DNA of 26,093 nucleotides from Actinomycetota bacterium (GCA_016717115.1 JADKGE010000016.1:1-26093), one strand, 5' to 3'. Shown: positions 1-9,386, numbered from the stretch's first letter. Numbers and translations are program-made. The notes: generated from the letters alone by a model not told the origin.

Positions 1-672
1 CGGGAACAACTGCGGACGCCGTTCACGCTGGCGCTGCTCATCGCCATCCCAGTGCTCTTCGTGATCTCCGCCGCCGGTGTACTCAGTGACTTCGCGAGCG
101 TGCTCGGCGGTTCGCTGGCCGCCGACGCGGCGGTCGCGCTCAGCGCCGGGTGGGCGGCAGCCTTTGTGTCGGGGACGCTTGGCTTCTTCCAGGCCGCCTC
201 CTCGCGGGGTGCCGACCGTCGGCTGGCGCTGGCGGGCAGCGGGCCATGGCGCATCGCGGTCTCGCGTATCTCGGCATCCGTTCTCCTTGCACTGGTCGCC
301 GCGGCATCCGCCTTCGCGGCGCTCGAGCTGCGCAGCGGGGTCGCTCACCCAGTCCACGCGTCGGTCGCGATCGTGGCCTTTGCGCTGGATCTATGTGGGC
401 GTCGGTGTGGTGGTCGGCTCGATCATCAGGACGCCGCTCGAGGGGCTCGCTCCTCGTCGCCTTCGTCTTCCTGCTCGACACCTTCTCCGGCCCGGGCATG
501 GCGAGCGCCCCGCCCGCGTGGGCGATCAGCCAGAAGGCAGCCGACGTGCTGATCGCCGCCCGGTGGCGCGCGCTCTCCGGACGGGGACTGGGTCGCACCT
601 CGCGGCGGTGACGACCGGCTCCCGCTGGCGGCCTTCACCGTCTTCGCCATCGCGGCGCGGAGCAGGGCATGA
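1..672 (+). CDS. ABC-2 type transporter permease, 5'-partial, frameshifted
   Basis: This is the C-terminal part of a hydrophobic integral membrane protein that enters from upstream of the window. Long Ala/Val/Leu-rich segments alternate with short polar turns, including a TM with the run VGVGVVVGSII and a later FVFLLDTFSGPGMA segment, as in ABC-2 (drug/polysaccharide export type) permeases. The frame changes near 391, near 443 and near 577. Spliced across these breaks the protein ends in FTVFAIAARSRA with a stop at 670-672. That stop overlaps the ATG of the next permease (ATGA), which supports the splice. The substrate cannot be told; the ATPase partner would lie upstream, outside the window. 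The frameshifts are probably sequence errors. Confidence 0.6.
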
Positions 673-1419
673 ACGCACGCGTCACCACCGCCACGAGGCT
701 CGGGTTCCGGAGCAGGCTCGCCGACCGTTGCTCCTGGTTCTGGCCGTGGTCCTGCCCTTCTTCTTCATCACGCGCGCCATCGCGCGCAGCGAGCCGACGC
801 CCCGCCGGATCGGCCTGCCCGGCGCCGGCGACGTCCTGACGACCATGCGTGAGGTTCACGGAGCGTCGATGGTGACGATCACCGTCGCCTTCCTGGCGGC
901 GCTCTGCGGAGCGTTCATCATGCGCTCAGCGGTCAGCGCCGACCGGCGGCCTCATCGTCGCCGGCTACCGGCCCGCGGAGGCGATCATCCCGCGGCTCCT
1001 GGTTCTCGCTGCGGCGACCCTGATCGTGCTGGTCGTCTCACTAGCGGTCACGTCGCTCCAGCTTCACGCCCGCCTCGTGGCCCGTCTTCGCAACCGGCAA
1101 CCTGCTCGTCGGCCTCATCTACGCGTGCCTGGGCGCGCTCGCCGGCGCCGCCCTCGGTCAACTCGGAGCCACCTATGTCGTGCTGTTCCTGGCCATGCTC
1201 GGCACCGGGATCCTCCAGAACCCGATGTTCGGCGACGGCACGCCGGGCGGCCTGGCGCTCGTGTTTCCGGACTACGGGGCTGGCCGGGTCGTCGTGGATG
1301 GGGCGTTCGCGGACGGGTTCAGCGCCTGGCCGCAGCTCGTCCTCAGTCTCGTGTGGCTTGCGGTGCTGGCGATTGCGACTGGCTTCGTCCTGCGGCGGGC
1401 GCTCAGAGCAGCGTCCTGA
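669..1419 (+). CDS. ABC-2 type transporter permease, frameshifted
   Basis: This is a second integral membrane permease, starting at an ATG that overlaps the stop of the preceding permease by 4 nt. Readable blocks are a first TM (LLLVLAVVLPFFFITRAIA), a Ser/Met-rich block with FLAALCGAFIMRSAVSADRR, a segment beginning LIVAGYRPAEAIIPRLL, and a C-terminal block from 1180 containing GTGILQNPMFGDGTPGG and a last TM before the TGA. The frame changes at about 725, 950 and 1080. The layout (TM, large middle, four or more TMs) and pairing with another permease fit a heteromeric ABC-2 exporter. It is convergent with the small minus-strand gene that follows. The substrate is unknown. Confidence 0.6.
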
Positions 1420-1431
1420 TGCGTGGTTCAG

Positions 1432-1617
1432 TCAGGCCGGATCGCCGGGCACGGCGGGCCGGTCCGGCATGTCGCGCTCGGTGCCACGGGCGGTGATGTC
1501 GTCCGGGGGCCAGGGAGCGGGGTTGCAGCAGCGCACGGGCAGGCGCTTGTTGCGGGTGGTCCAGCTGAGGACCGCGACCGCCGCGACGAGCAGGATGAAG
1601 ATCGCAAGAGCGAGCAT
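1432..1617 (-). CDS. Small single-TM membrane protein downstream of csoR
   Basis: This is a 61-residue protein: an N-terminal membrane segment (LALAIFILLVAAVAVLSW, residues 2-19) followed by a basic stretch and a polar Pro/Asp-rich tail with one CC pair. The ATG at 1617 is preceded by GAGGAATTCG, a good ribosome binding site, and lies just after the csoR stop, so it is probably co-transcribed with csoR. I do not recognise a named family. The TM plus Cys-containing tail next to copper genes makes metal-related work possible, but nothing in the sequence proves it. Confidence 0.55.
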   Translation of the reverse strand: MLALAIFILLVAAVAVLSWTTRNKRLPVRCCNPAPWPPDDITARGTERDMPDRPAVPGDPA

Positions 1618-1631
1618 CGAATTCCTCGGGC

Positions 1632-1930
1632 TCAGCCGCGTCGCATGAGACGGGCGACCGCTGACATCACTTCGGCGGTCATCTCCTCCGGCGTGCCGCC
1701 GCCGTGGCCGTCGATGACGCAGTGGCGGGTGTGCTCATCGGAGGAGCGCGAGGGCAACTTGTCGAGCGCCGCCTGGATGGCGAGATCTGCGTGACGATGT
1801 CGATGCAGTAACGGTCTTCGTCGATCATCTTCTCGATGCCGCGAACCTGGCCCTCGATGCGCCGTAGGCGCTTGTCGAGCTGGTCCTTGCTCGCCGCGGT
1901 ATCCGCGCTGGGCTGCACCTTGGTGGCCAT
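1632..1930 (-). CDS. csoR: Copper-sensing repressor CsoR (frameshifted)
   Basis: This is a CsoR/RcnR-family repressor of about 99 residues. The N-terminal half has the family block RLRRIEGQVRGIEKMI and Cys42 (RYCIDIVTQI). After a break near 1780 the C-terminal half shows DEHTRHCV, giving the His and the second Cys (H-x3-C) of the copper-type Cys-His-Cys ligand set, and ends MRRG. In this family Cu(I) binding releases the operator. ATG 1930 is chosen because TAGAAT (1937-1942, minus strand) lies exactly 6 nt before it, implying a leaderless transcript. The operator at 1941-1954 overlaps this -10 box, so autorepression is expected. It is divergent from copZ-copA. Confidence 0.85.
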
Positions 1931-1936
1931 CTGCTC

Positions 1937-1954
1937 ATTCTACCCCTCTGGGTA
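1937..1954 (-). promoter_or_regulatory. csoR promoter with CsoR-type operator
   Basis: The inverted repeat TACCCCTCTGGGTA occupies 1941-1954 and matches the GC-rich TACCC/GGGTA half-sites typical of CsoR operators. On the minus strand TAGAAT (1937-1942) is the -10 box and is followed by 6 nt and the csoR ATG, so bound CsoR would cover the -10 box. Confidence 0.7.
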
Positions 1955-2007
1955 TCGCATCATCGAGGAAGACCGTCGGATTGCTGCGGGAAACCGCGGA
2001 CGCCTAA

Positions 2008-2027
2008 ATACCCCACTAGGGTATACT
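2008..2027 (+). promoter_or_regulatory. copZ-copA promoter with CsoR operator
   Basis: ATACCCCACTAGGGTAT (2008-2024) is a near-perfect palindrome with TACCC-N5-GGGTA, the classic CsoR operator form. It overlaps the -10 box TATACT (2022-2027). Repression of copZA until copper loads CsoR is the expected outcome. No convincing -35 box is seen at the right distance. Confidence 0.8.
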
Positions 2028-2055
2028 CATCGCCAAGCGACAGAAAGGTGAGGCC

Positions 2056-2268
2056 ATGACCGCTCCAGACCAGCAGCTGACGTATTCCGTCCCGGGAGTG
2101 AGCTGCGGGCATTGCCGCACGGCCATCACGACCGAGGTCACGAAGGTGCCCGGAGTCGAACGCGTCGACGTCGATCTCGAGGCAAAGCACGTCACGGTGG
2201 CCGGAGCTCAGCTGGACGACGCCGCTGTTCGCGCAGCGATCGACGAGGCCGGCTACGACATCGCCTGA
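2056..2268 (+). CDS. copZ: Copper chaperone CopZ (HMA domain)
   Basis: This 70-residue protein is one complete heavy-metal-associated domain. The Cu(I) site is CGHC at residues 17-20, in the block VSCGHCRTAI. It is followed by the second half VPGVERVDVDLEAKHVTV and the closing AAIDEAGY motif. It would carry Cu(I) in the cytoplasm and hand it to CopA, whose gene begins 24 nt downstream. The ATG is preceded by AAAGGTGAGG, so unlike many genes here it has a normal Shine-Dalgarno leader. Intact, no frameshift. Confidence 0.93.
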   Translation: MTAPDQQLTYSVPGVSCGHCRTAITTEVTKVPGVERVDVDLEAKHVTVAGAQLDDAAVRAAIDEAGYDIA

Positions 2269-2292
2269 ATCCCCGAGCACCCGAGGATCCCC

Positions 2293-4557
2293 ATGAGCAC
2301 GACACCCACCAGCAAGCATGTGGAACTCCCGATCACCGGGATGACGTGTGCCTCGTGCGCCAATCGCATCGAGCGCCGGCTCAACAAGATCGAGGGCGTC
2401 GAGGCGACGGTGAACTTCGCCACCGAGAAGGCGACCGTCGACTACGACCCCCAGCTGACCGATCCTGATGCCCTGCTCGGCGCCGTTGAAGCGGTCGGCT
2501 ACCGAGCGGCGCTGCCGCTCTCCGCATCAGCGACGGCACAGCTGGCCGAGGAGCTCGACCCGGCCGAGGCCGAGACTGCCTCGCTGCGCCGCCGGCTGAT
2601 CATCTCCGCAGCGCTCTCACTGCCGGTGTTGCTGATGGCCATGATCCCGGCGCTGCAGTTCGAGAACTGGCAGTGGCTCAGCATGCAGCTCGCGACGCCC
2701 GTCGTCCTCTGGGGCGCCTGGCCGTTCCACAAGGCTGCCTGGGCCAACCTCAAGCACGGGACGGCGACGATGGACACGCTGATCTCGATGGGGGGGGCGC
2801 GGCCTGGCTGTGGTCGGTCTGCTCCCTCTTCATCGGCGACGCGGCATGCCCGGCATGACCACGCCCTTTGAGCTCGTGCCGAGCGCGGATCCGGGATGAG
2901 CGACATCTACTTCGAGGTCGCCGCGGTCGTCACGCTGATCCTGCTGGGCCGGTACTTCGAGGCGCGCCAAGCGCAGCGCCGGCGCGGCGCTGCACGCGCT
3001 GCTCTCGCTCGGCGCCAAGGACGTCGCGGTGCTCGACGATGCCGGCCGGGAGCGGCGGATCCCGGTCGAAGAGCTCGAGACCGGGCAGCTGTTCGTCGTA
3101 CGGCCCGGGGAGAAGATCGCGACCGATGGCGTCGTCGTCGAAGGCATCTCGGCGATCGACATTAGCCTGCTCACCGGGGAGCCCGTGCCCGTCGAGGTCA
3201 GCCCGGGGTCCGAGGTGGCCGGGGCGACGGTCAACGCCGGCGGGCGCCTGGTCATCCGCGCCACGAGAGTCGGCGCCGACACGGCGCTCGCGCAGATCGC
3301 CAAGCTCGTGAACAACGCCCAGACCGGCAAGGCCCCGGTCCAGCGGCTGGCCGATCAGGTGTCCGGCGTCTTCGTCCCGATCGTCATCGCCCTCGCGCTG
3401 GCGACACTGCTCTACTGGCTCGCCGCGGGCGAGGGCGGCGTTCGCCTTCACCGCCGCGGTGGCCGTCCTCATCATCGCCTGCCCCTGCGCGCTCGGGCTC
3501 GCAACCCCGACGGCGCTCATGGTCGGGACCGGCCGCGGCGCCCAGCTCGGCCTGCTGATCAAGGGACCCCAGATCCTCGAGTCCACCCGGCGCGTCGACA
3601 CGATCGTGCTCGACAAGACGGGCACCGTCACCGACGGGCGCATGACGCTCGCCGGCGTGACCACCGCGCCGGACATCGAGCGCGACCTCGCCCTGCGGCT
3701 CGTCGGCGCTCTCGAAGATGCTTCCGAGCACCCGATCGCTCAGGCCATCGCCAAGGCTGCCCGCGGCGAGCACCCGGTCCTCCCGCGGGTCGAGACCTTC
3801 CAGAACGCCGAAGGCCTGGGCGTGACCGGCGTGGTCGACGGACACGCACTCGTGGTCGGCCGCCCCGCCTTCCTGCTGGACTGGGCGATGCCGCTTCCCG
3901 ACACGCTCCAGGCCGCACGGCGCGACGCCGAGGCACTGGGACAGACCGCGATCGCCGCCGGCTGGGACGGCGAGGCCCGCGCGGTCTTCATCGTCGCCGA
4001 CACCATCAAGCCGACCTCGGCCGAGGCGATGGCGCCCTGAGAGCAGCTGGCCGCGACCGGTACTGCTGACCGGGGACAACGAGACGACGGCAAGGGCCGT
4101 CGCCGCCGAGGTCGGGATCGACGAGGTCATCGCCGAAGTGCTCCCGTCGGGGAAGGTCGAGGTCATCAAGCGCCTGCAGGCCGAAGGACGCACGGTCGCG
4201 ATGGTCGGCGACGGCGTCAACGACGCCCCCGCCCTCGCCCAGGCCGATCTCGGGCTGGCCATCGGCACCGGCACCGACGTCGCGATCGAGGCCAGCGACC
4301 TGACCCTCGTCTCCGGTGATCTGCGCGCATCCGGCGACGCGATCCGCCTCTCCCGCGCGACGCTGCGCACGATCAAGCAGAACCTCGCCTGGGCCTTCGG
4401 CTACAACATCGCCGCGCTCCCACTCGCCGCGATGGGCCTGCTCAACCCGGTCATCGCCGGCGCCGCGATGGCCTTCTCCAGCGTGTCCGTTGTCGCCAAC
4501 GCGCTGCGGCTGCGACGGTTCCAGACGCGTCGGGCCGCACCCACCGCCCGCCGATGA
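2293..4557 (+). CDS. copA: Cu(+)-exporting P1B-type ATPase CopA (frameshifted)
   Basis: This ATPase of about 750 residues pumps Cu(I) out of the cytoplasm. In order it shows an N-terminal HMA domain with GMTCASC (Cys19, Cys22), several TMs, the actuator loop LTGEPVPVE, the membrane metal site CPCALGLATPTAL, the phosphorylation motif DKTGTVTDG, SEHPIAQAI (the HP nucleotide-domain motif) and the hinge GDGVNDAPALAQADLG. The frame breaks near 2795 (a run of G), around 2890-2990, near 3437 and near 4035-4060. All motifs are present in order and none is duplicated, so I treat this as one gene with sequence errors. It is downstream of copZ under the CsoR-controlled promoter. The CPC motif followed by ALG fits the copper class. 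Confidence 0.9.
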
Positions 4558-4569
4558 CCCGACGCTCCT

Positions 4570-4597
4570 CCTACTGCCCGTAGGCGGCGCGTAGGCT
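4570..4597 (+). promoter_or_regulatory. CCTAC-N5-GTAGG dyad and leaderless promoter of the two-component operon
   Basis: CCTACTGCCCGTAGG lies at 4570-4584. A further GTAGG half follows at 4591, inside the likely -10 box TAGGCT (4592-4597). The GTG start at 4605 is 7 nt after this box, so the mRNA is probably leaderless. The same dyad recurs at other promoters in this window. Confidence 0.6.
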
Positions 4598-4604
4598 GCC
4601 TGAC

Positions 4605-5303
4605 GTGAACGAGCGCATCCTGATCGTCGATGACGAAGCCTCAGTCCGTGAGGTGGCCAGCGCCTACCTCGAGCGGGAGGGCTTTCTGCTCGAAGTCGCG
4701 GACAGCGGGACCGCCGCGCTGCAGCGCATCGAGCGGCGCGCCCCGGATCTGATCATCCTGGATCTCGGGCTGCCCGGAGTGAGCGGCGAAGAGGTCTGCC
4801 GGCGCGTGCGTGCTCGCTCGGACGTGCCGATCCTGATGCTCACAGCCAAAGCGTCGGAGGACCAGCGCGTGGCAGGGTTTGAGCTCGGCGCTGATGACTA
4901 CCTGCTCAAACCGTTCAGCCCGCGGGAACTGGTCGCCCGGGTCAAGGCGCTGCTTCGCCGCTCCGGCGGTGACGCGCCGCTTGTCGCGCAGCGCGTCTTT
5001 GATGACGGTCGCCTTCGCATCGATGAGGCCTCCCACCAGGTGCTCGTGGCCGGGGAGCCCGTCGCGCTGACGCCGAGTGAGTATCGGCTGCTTCTGGCGC
5101 TGAGCGAGTATCCGGGTCGCGTCTACACCCGGCTCCAGCTCGTCACGCGTGTTCAGGGACACGACTACGAAGGCTACGAGCGGACGATCGACGCGCACGT
5201 CAAGAACCTGCGCCGCAAGATCGAGCGTGACCCCTCGCACCCGAGCTACGTCCTCACCGTGTTGGGGACGGGCTATCGGTTCGGTGGCGGGCCGGCGCAG
5301 TGA
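4605..5303 (+). CDS. OmpR/PhoB-family response regulator
   Basis: This is an intact 232-residue regulator. The receiver domain (about 1-118) has the acidic pair D9-D10, the phospho-acceptor D53 in LIILDLGLPG, and the conserved Lys in LLKPFSPREL. A C-terminal winged helix (about 135-230) shows LTPSEYRLLLAL, the block RTIDAHVKNLRRKIE and the wing GTGYRFGG. It should bind promoter DNA after phosphorylation by the kinase encoded next, whose GTG overlaps its stop by 4 nt. The GTG start at 4605 has no Shine-Dalgarno but lies 7 nt after a -10 box. Position beside copA suggests a metal or envelope signal; this is inferred from context only. Confidence 0.92.
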   Translation: MNERILIVDDEASVREVASAYLEREGFLLEVADSGTAALQRIERRAPDLIILDLGLPGVSGEEVCRRVRARSDVPILMLTAKASEDQRVAGFELGADDYLLKPFSPRELVARVKALLRRSGGDAPLVAQRVFDDGRLRIDEASHQVLVAGEPVALTPSEYRLLLALSEYPGRVYTRLQLVTRVQGHDYEGYERTIDAHVKNLRRKIERDPSHPSYVLTVLGTGYRFGGGPAQ

Positions 5304-6644
5304 CTGTGCCTGAGACGGGGCCTCGGCGTCTGGGGCGTGCGATCCGCGGGACGGGCGTCACCGCGCGGCTGGCCCTGGCGCTCGCTGCGGTCGCCTTGCT
5401 GTCCGTCGCGCTGGCGACGGTCCTCAGCAACAGAGGCCTGACGAGCGAGCTCAACAGGTCAGCACAGACGCGGCTCCAGATGGGTGCGACCCACGTGGCG
5501 TCGCTCGCGGCGGATCTCTCAGGTCCTGCAGTGCTCAGCGCGGCGGCCCGCCGCGAACTGGCGCATCTGGCAGCCGTCGACGGCCTGCAGGTCTCGGTGC
5601 GCTCGCGGCCGATCGCGCTCCCACCCGGTCTCGTGGCGGGAGCGCCGGTGAAGCGGGGCGGCGAGACGATCGGCGCCGTGGTCGTCCGCCCGATCGACCC
5701 CGTGTCGTACATCGAGCCCGATCGCCAGCTTCAGCACCGCATCAACCACCAGCATCTGACCGCGGCATTGCTGGCCGCGGTACTGCGGCGGCGGCGGCCG
5801 CGGCGCTCGCAGCCTCGCTCACGCGGCCACTGCGACGCCTGACTCGCGGCGCCGAGCGGATCGAGCACGGCGACCTCTCAGCCCGCGTTCAGGGAGGTGG
5901 AGGAGCCGAGATGGAGCAGCTGGCCGGAACGCTCAATCGTCTCGCCGCCACGCTCGACCGTGAGGACGCGATGAGACTGAAGCGGCCGCTGACCTCGCGC
6001 ACGAACTGCGCACCCCGATCAGCGGGCTGCTCTCGCGGATCGAGGCCGCCCAGGACGGCGTCCTCGCCGACGAGCGCCACAACCTCGACGCGATGCACCG
6101 CGAGGCCGAGCGCCTCGTGCGACTGGCCGAAGACCTGGGCCGGCTCTCTGACGCCCAGCGTCCCGGCCTGATGCTCACGAAGGAGCACGTCGATCTTGCA
6201 GACATCGCTCGAGAGCGTGTCGACGCTGTGAACCACCAGCTGGGAGAGCACGGGCTCGAGGTCGATGTGGAACTGCGGCCGGCCATGGTGGATGGCGACC
6301 CGGCCCGGCTTGCGCAGATCGTCGACAACCTGCTCTCCAATGCACTCCGCTACTCCGATCCCGGCGGGACCGTCACGGTCCGCACCGCGACACATGACGA
6401 CGCGGCACTGCTCACGATCTCCGACACGGGTATCGGGATGAGTCCGGAGGATCTGCCCCACATCTACGAGCGCTTCTGGCGCTCGGAGAAATCCCGCGCG
6501 CGGGTCAGCGGAGGAACCGGAATCGGGCTTGCGATCGTGCGGGAGCTCGTCCGGGCGCACGATGGCCAGATCGAGGTGCAGAGCACCGCGGGGGCGGGCA
6601 CGCGCTTCGAGGTCCGCCTTCCACTCGGTACGCTCAGGCCGTGA
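5300..6644 (+). CDS. Sensor histidine kinase (frameshifted)
   Basis: This is a membrane histidine kinase of about 448 residues. It has an N-terminal TM (LALALAAVALLSVALATVL), an extracytoplasmic sensor of about 120 residues, a second TM near 5750-5815, a HAMP segment (LTRPLRRLTRGAERI, then GDLSARVQ), and the phospho-acceptor H-box LAHELRTPISGLLSRIEA near 5992-6050. The ATP-binding domain has an N box (IVDNLLSNALRYSDP), a G1 box (ISDTGIGM), an F box (IYERFWRSE) and a G2 box (GGTGIGLAIV). Frames break near 5780 and near 5980. It is coupled to the regulator before it and the lipoprotein after it by 4-nt overlaps. The sensor domain shows no obvious metal motif. Confidence 0.88.
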
Positions 6645-7519
6645 GGTTCGGCCAGGGACTCCTCTGCTTGGGACTCGCCGCCGCGGCACTCACCGGAGCC
6701 GGCTGTGGCTCCAACGCGGACGACAACCGGAGCGCGGCCGGGCAGGCGGCCGTTGATCCGGGACCCGTGCACGTGCATGGACTCGGCGTCAACCCGCGGG
6801 ATGGCGCACTGTTCGTCGCCAGCCACACCGGGCTGTTCCGCGCCGCACGAGACGAGCAACGCCTGCGCCGCGTTGGTGACCGCTTCCAGGACACCATGGG
6901 ATTCACGGTTGTGGGCCCCGACCGCTTCCTGGGTTCAGGACACCCGGACCTGCGCGACGATCTGCCGGCGTTCCTCGGACTGATTCGCTCCGGTGATGCG
7001 GGCCGCTCGTGGAACTCCGTGTCCCTGTCAGGCGAGGCCGACTTCCACGTGCTGGAGGCCGAGGGCAAGCGCATCTACGGGTTCGGCTCGGACTGGGAGA
7101 CCCGCGACGAGCAGCTCCTTGCAAGCCGTGACGGTGGCCGGCGCTGGCAGGAGCGCGCCGTTCCCGAGTCGCTCATCGGTCTCGCGATACGGCCCGGGCA
7201 AGCACGCACCATCTTGGCCTCCGGACAGCGCGGACTGCACCTCTCTCAGGACACGGGAACCTCGTGGAGGACGATCGACGGATCGGCCGGGCTGCCGGCC
7301 TGGCCGTCCCCCGCAGCGCTCTACGTGATGGGCCTGGACGGGGCGTTGCGGGTCAGCGCGGACGCCGGGCGCAGCTGGCGGGAGCTGGCAGCCGCCGGCG
7401 ACCAGCCCGCGGCGTTCGAGGCGGCGGGACCCGCGGAGCTGTACGCCGCGATGCACGACGCGACGATCAAGTACTCGACCGACGGCGGCCGCACGTGGCG
7501 TGTTCGCGCCCGTCCATGA
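6641..7519 (+). CDS. F510_1955-like / BNR-repeat lipoprotein
   Basis: This is a 292-residue exported protein: a signal sequence with Cys22 (LTGAGC) as probable lipid anchor, then a beta-propeller-type chain with repeated Asp-box motifs (SGDAGRSWNSV, SRDGGRRWQE, SQDTGTSWRT, SADAGRSWRE, STDGGRTWRV). The N-terminal block VHVHGLGVNPRDGALFVASHTGL is typical of the family annotated F510_1955 glycosylhydrolase, common in actinobacterial metal-resistance neighbourhoods; the biochemical role is not established. The GTG start overlaps the kinase stop (GTGA), so it is the third gene of the two-component operon and may be an accessory sensor or binding protein. Its last 53 nt overlap the convergent cupredoxin gene. 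Intact. Confidence 0.8.
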   Translation: MRFGQGLLCLGLAAAALTGAGCGSNADDNRSAAGQAAVDPGPVHVHGLGVNPRDGALFVASHTGLFRAARDEQRLRRVGDRFQDTMGFTVVGPDRFLGSGHPDLRDDLPAFLGLIRSGDAGRSWNSVSLSGEADFHVLEAEGKRIYGFGSDWETRDEQLLASRDGGRRWQERAVPESLIGLAIRPGQARTILASGQRGLHLSQDTGTSWRTIDGSAGLPAWPSPAALYVMGLDGALRVSADAGRSWRELAAAGDQPAAFEAAGPAELYAAMHDATIKYSTDGGRTWRVRARP

Positions 7520-7844
7520 TGGTCAGGCTCACGATGAGCTCGCCGCGCAGCAGGCCGTTGGGGCAGGCGAACCCGTAGGTCCCGGCCGCGAGTGGCGGCA
7601 GGTCGAGGCTGACCGTGCGACCCTCTGGGAGCTGAGCCGACCGCCCGAGCCTCGCGAACACCACCGACTCGCTGCAGGGATTACTCTCGCGGCGATCGAA
7701 GCAGAGCCGGAGGGGTGTGCCCGCGGGCACCCGGACGATGTCGGGGTGGTACCCGTTGTCGACGACGATCGTCACGCGATCACACGCGGCGGCCGACGGG
7801 CGCCCGCCCACCAGCCCCCGCAACACGCGCCCGAAGCGTTTCAT
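7467..7844 (-). CDS. Cupredoxin-domain protein
   Basis: This 125-residue protein consists of one cupredoxin-like domain. It has the typical first strand (VTIVVDNGYHPDIVRVPAG), the Cys-containing loop SNPCSESVVF, and the closing strand-loop LPPLAAGTYGFACPNGLLRG, followed by a polar tail. Such domains bind copper at the outer side of the membrane. Here Cys and His residues are present but a full type-1 ligand set is not evident. ATG 7844 follows AAGGAGAG, a strong ribosome binding site. It is third in a minus-strand run after the multicopper oxidase and the Met-rich peptide. No classical signal peptide is clear; the basic N-terminus (MKRFGRVLRGLVGG) may be an unusual or truncated one. Confidence 0.75.
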   Translation of the reverse strand: MKRFGRVLRGLVGGRPSAAACDRVTIVVDNGYHPDIVRVPAGTPLRLCFDRRESNPCSESVVFARLGRSAQLPEGRTVSLDLPPLAAGTYGFACPNGLLRGELIVSLTIMDGREHATCGRRRSST

Positions 7845-7867
7845 GACGACTCTCCTTCCGAGGAGTG

Positions 7868-8065
7868 CTACGGCATCGACATGCCGTCCATCTGGCTGCC
7901 GTTGTTCATCGTGTGGGTCGTCTGGCCGCCCTTCATCGTCGAGCCGTCGGGCATCTGGTGGCTCGAGTTGCTCGACGATCCGCCGAGCGAGCTGACGAGC
8001 AGCACGGTGACGACGCCGAGCACGGCGGCCGCGGCGAGCAGCATGGTGAGGGTCTTCTTGGTCAT
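7868..8065 (-). CDS. Met/His-rich membrane-anchored small protein
   Basis: This 65-residue protein has an N-terminal TM (LTMLLAAAAVLGVVTVLLVSS) and a short outside tail rich in Met, His, Ser and Asn (HQMPDGSTMKGG, then THTMNN and MDGMSMP). Spaced Met and His residues are typical of extracytoplasmic Cu(I)/Ag(I) binding. It lies between the multicopper oxidase and the cupredoxin gene, 22-24 nt from each, so it is probably in the same operon. GAAGG precedes the ATG. I do not know a named family; a copper-shuttle role is inferred. Confidence 0.65.
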   Translation of the reverse strand: MTKKTLTMLLAAAAVLGVVTVLLVSSLGGSSSNSSHQMPDGSTMKGGQTTHTMNNGSQMDGMSMP

Positions 8066-8087
8066 GGGTTGTGGTGCCTTCTCTAGG

Positions 8088-9202
8088 TCAAGCTGACTGG
8101 ATCAGCTGAATCAGTCCGCCGGGGCCTTCGCCGGCGTTGGTCAGGTGGTGGCCGATGTGGCAGTGGAGGATCCACTTGCCCTTGGGCAGCCGGAACTCGA
8201 TGTCGGCACGTTCGCCGCTCTCGAGCGTGACGGTGTCGCGCAACCCGGTATCGGAAGCTGGGTGCCCGTCGCGAGCGACGATGCGGAACGCCGTGCCGTG
8301 GAGGTGCAGCGGGTGTGCCATCTGGCCTGCGTTCACGAGCCGCAGTCGCACGAGCTTTCCGGCGGGGACCTTGAGCGTGCCCGTGTCCGGGTAGCTGTGC
8401 CCGTTGATGGTGAAGTAGTTAGGGAACATGCCCTCCATCTGCATGACGCCGCGGGTGCGTCCGCTCGATGGGTCAGCCGTCCATTCGGAGACGACGAGCG
8501 TGCGGTCGACGGCGGGCGCCTTGACCTGCGCCTTCGGCTCGATGATGAACGTGCCGTAGAGGCCCATCGGCATCTGCCGGTCCTCGTCAACATGCGTGTG
8601 GTAGAGGAACGTTCCACCCCCGTTGGGATCGCCCGCGGGGCGTGCCGTGAAGGTGTAGGTGAAGCTGGCTCCGGGCTTGATCGCCTGCTGCGTGACGCCC
8701 GGCACGCCGTCCTGGCTGTTGGGCACCCCGATGCCGTGCCAGTGGACCGTCGTCTCGACGGGAAGGCTGTTGGTGAAGCGGATGCGAACCCGCTGCCCGT
8801 TGCGGACCTGAATCGTTGGGCCGGGGACGATGCCGTTGTAGGCGTAGGCCGCGACGCGCTGGTCCTTCGTCACGTTCCACCAGACCGGTCGCGCGTCGAG
8901 GTTGAACTCCAGGGCCCCGTTGCGTTCGGTGCCCTGCAGTCGCGTTCCCCTTCTGAGGACGTCGCCGGCTTGATGCCGTCGATCGGCAGCGGCTGCATGT
9001 GCGACATGTCCTGGCCGGACATCGACCCCATCGACCCCATGGTCGTGCTGCCCATCTGAGAGCCGGCGTTGCTGTCGTTGGACTGGAAGGCGGCGACGAT
9101 CGCCACGACCAGCGCGACGATCCCGATCAGCAGAGCAGCGGCGACGACGACGTTCAGTCGCCGCGCGTCATCGTTGGTTTCCGGGGCGTTGCGGGAGGAC
9201 AT
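8088..9202 (-). CDS. Two-domain multicopper oxidase with Met-rich N-terminus (frameshifted)
   Basis: This is a membrane-anchored multicopper oxidase of about 371 residues. It has a TM near residues 16-39, then a Met-rich linker (MGSTTMGSMGSM, GQDMSHM), then two cupredoxin domains. All four trinuclear/type-1 copper motifs are visible: HWHGIG, LYHTHVDE, HPLHLHGTAF and HCHIGHH. It lacks the middle domain of CueO-type enzymes, so it resembles two-domain copper oxidases. It probably oxidises Cu(I) outside the membrane using O2. The frame breaks near 8935, between linker and catalytic part. ATG 9202 is chosen because it opens the TM segment. First gene of the minus-strand copper operon. Confidence 0.85.
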
Positions 9203-9386
9203 GGAAAGACCATCGCCAACCGCCGTGAAGATGCCGTGAAGATCATCCGCGGGTGTCGTGAACAACCCGCGGCGGCGTCTCGCGCCGTCGTCCCCGGCGC
9301 CTTCACCGGATCCCCACAGCGGCCGCATGGGTCCTTCACCGCTGCGCGCGACACTCGTGGTACCAGCAATCGAAAGGACGTCCGTC

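Noticed and set aside
77..1648. 523-codon plus-strand open frame
   Set aside because: It is a patchwork: only short parts match membrane permease sequence and the rest is Arg/Pro/Ser-rich shadow. The real genes switch frames through it.
3384..4376. 330-codon minus-strand open frame
   Set aside because: It lies antisense to the clear CopA motifs and has the Arg/Gly/Asp-rich composition of a GC-rich shadow frame.
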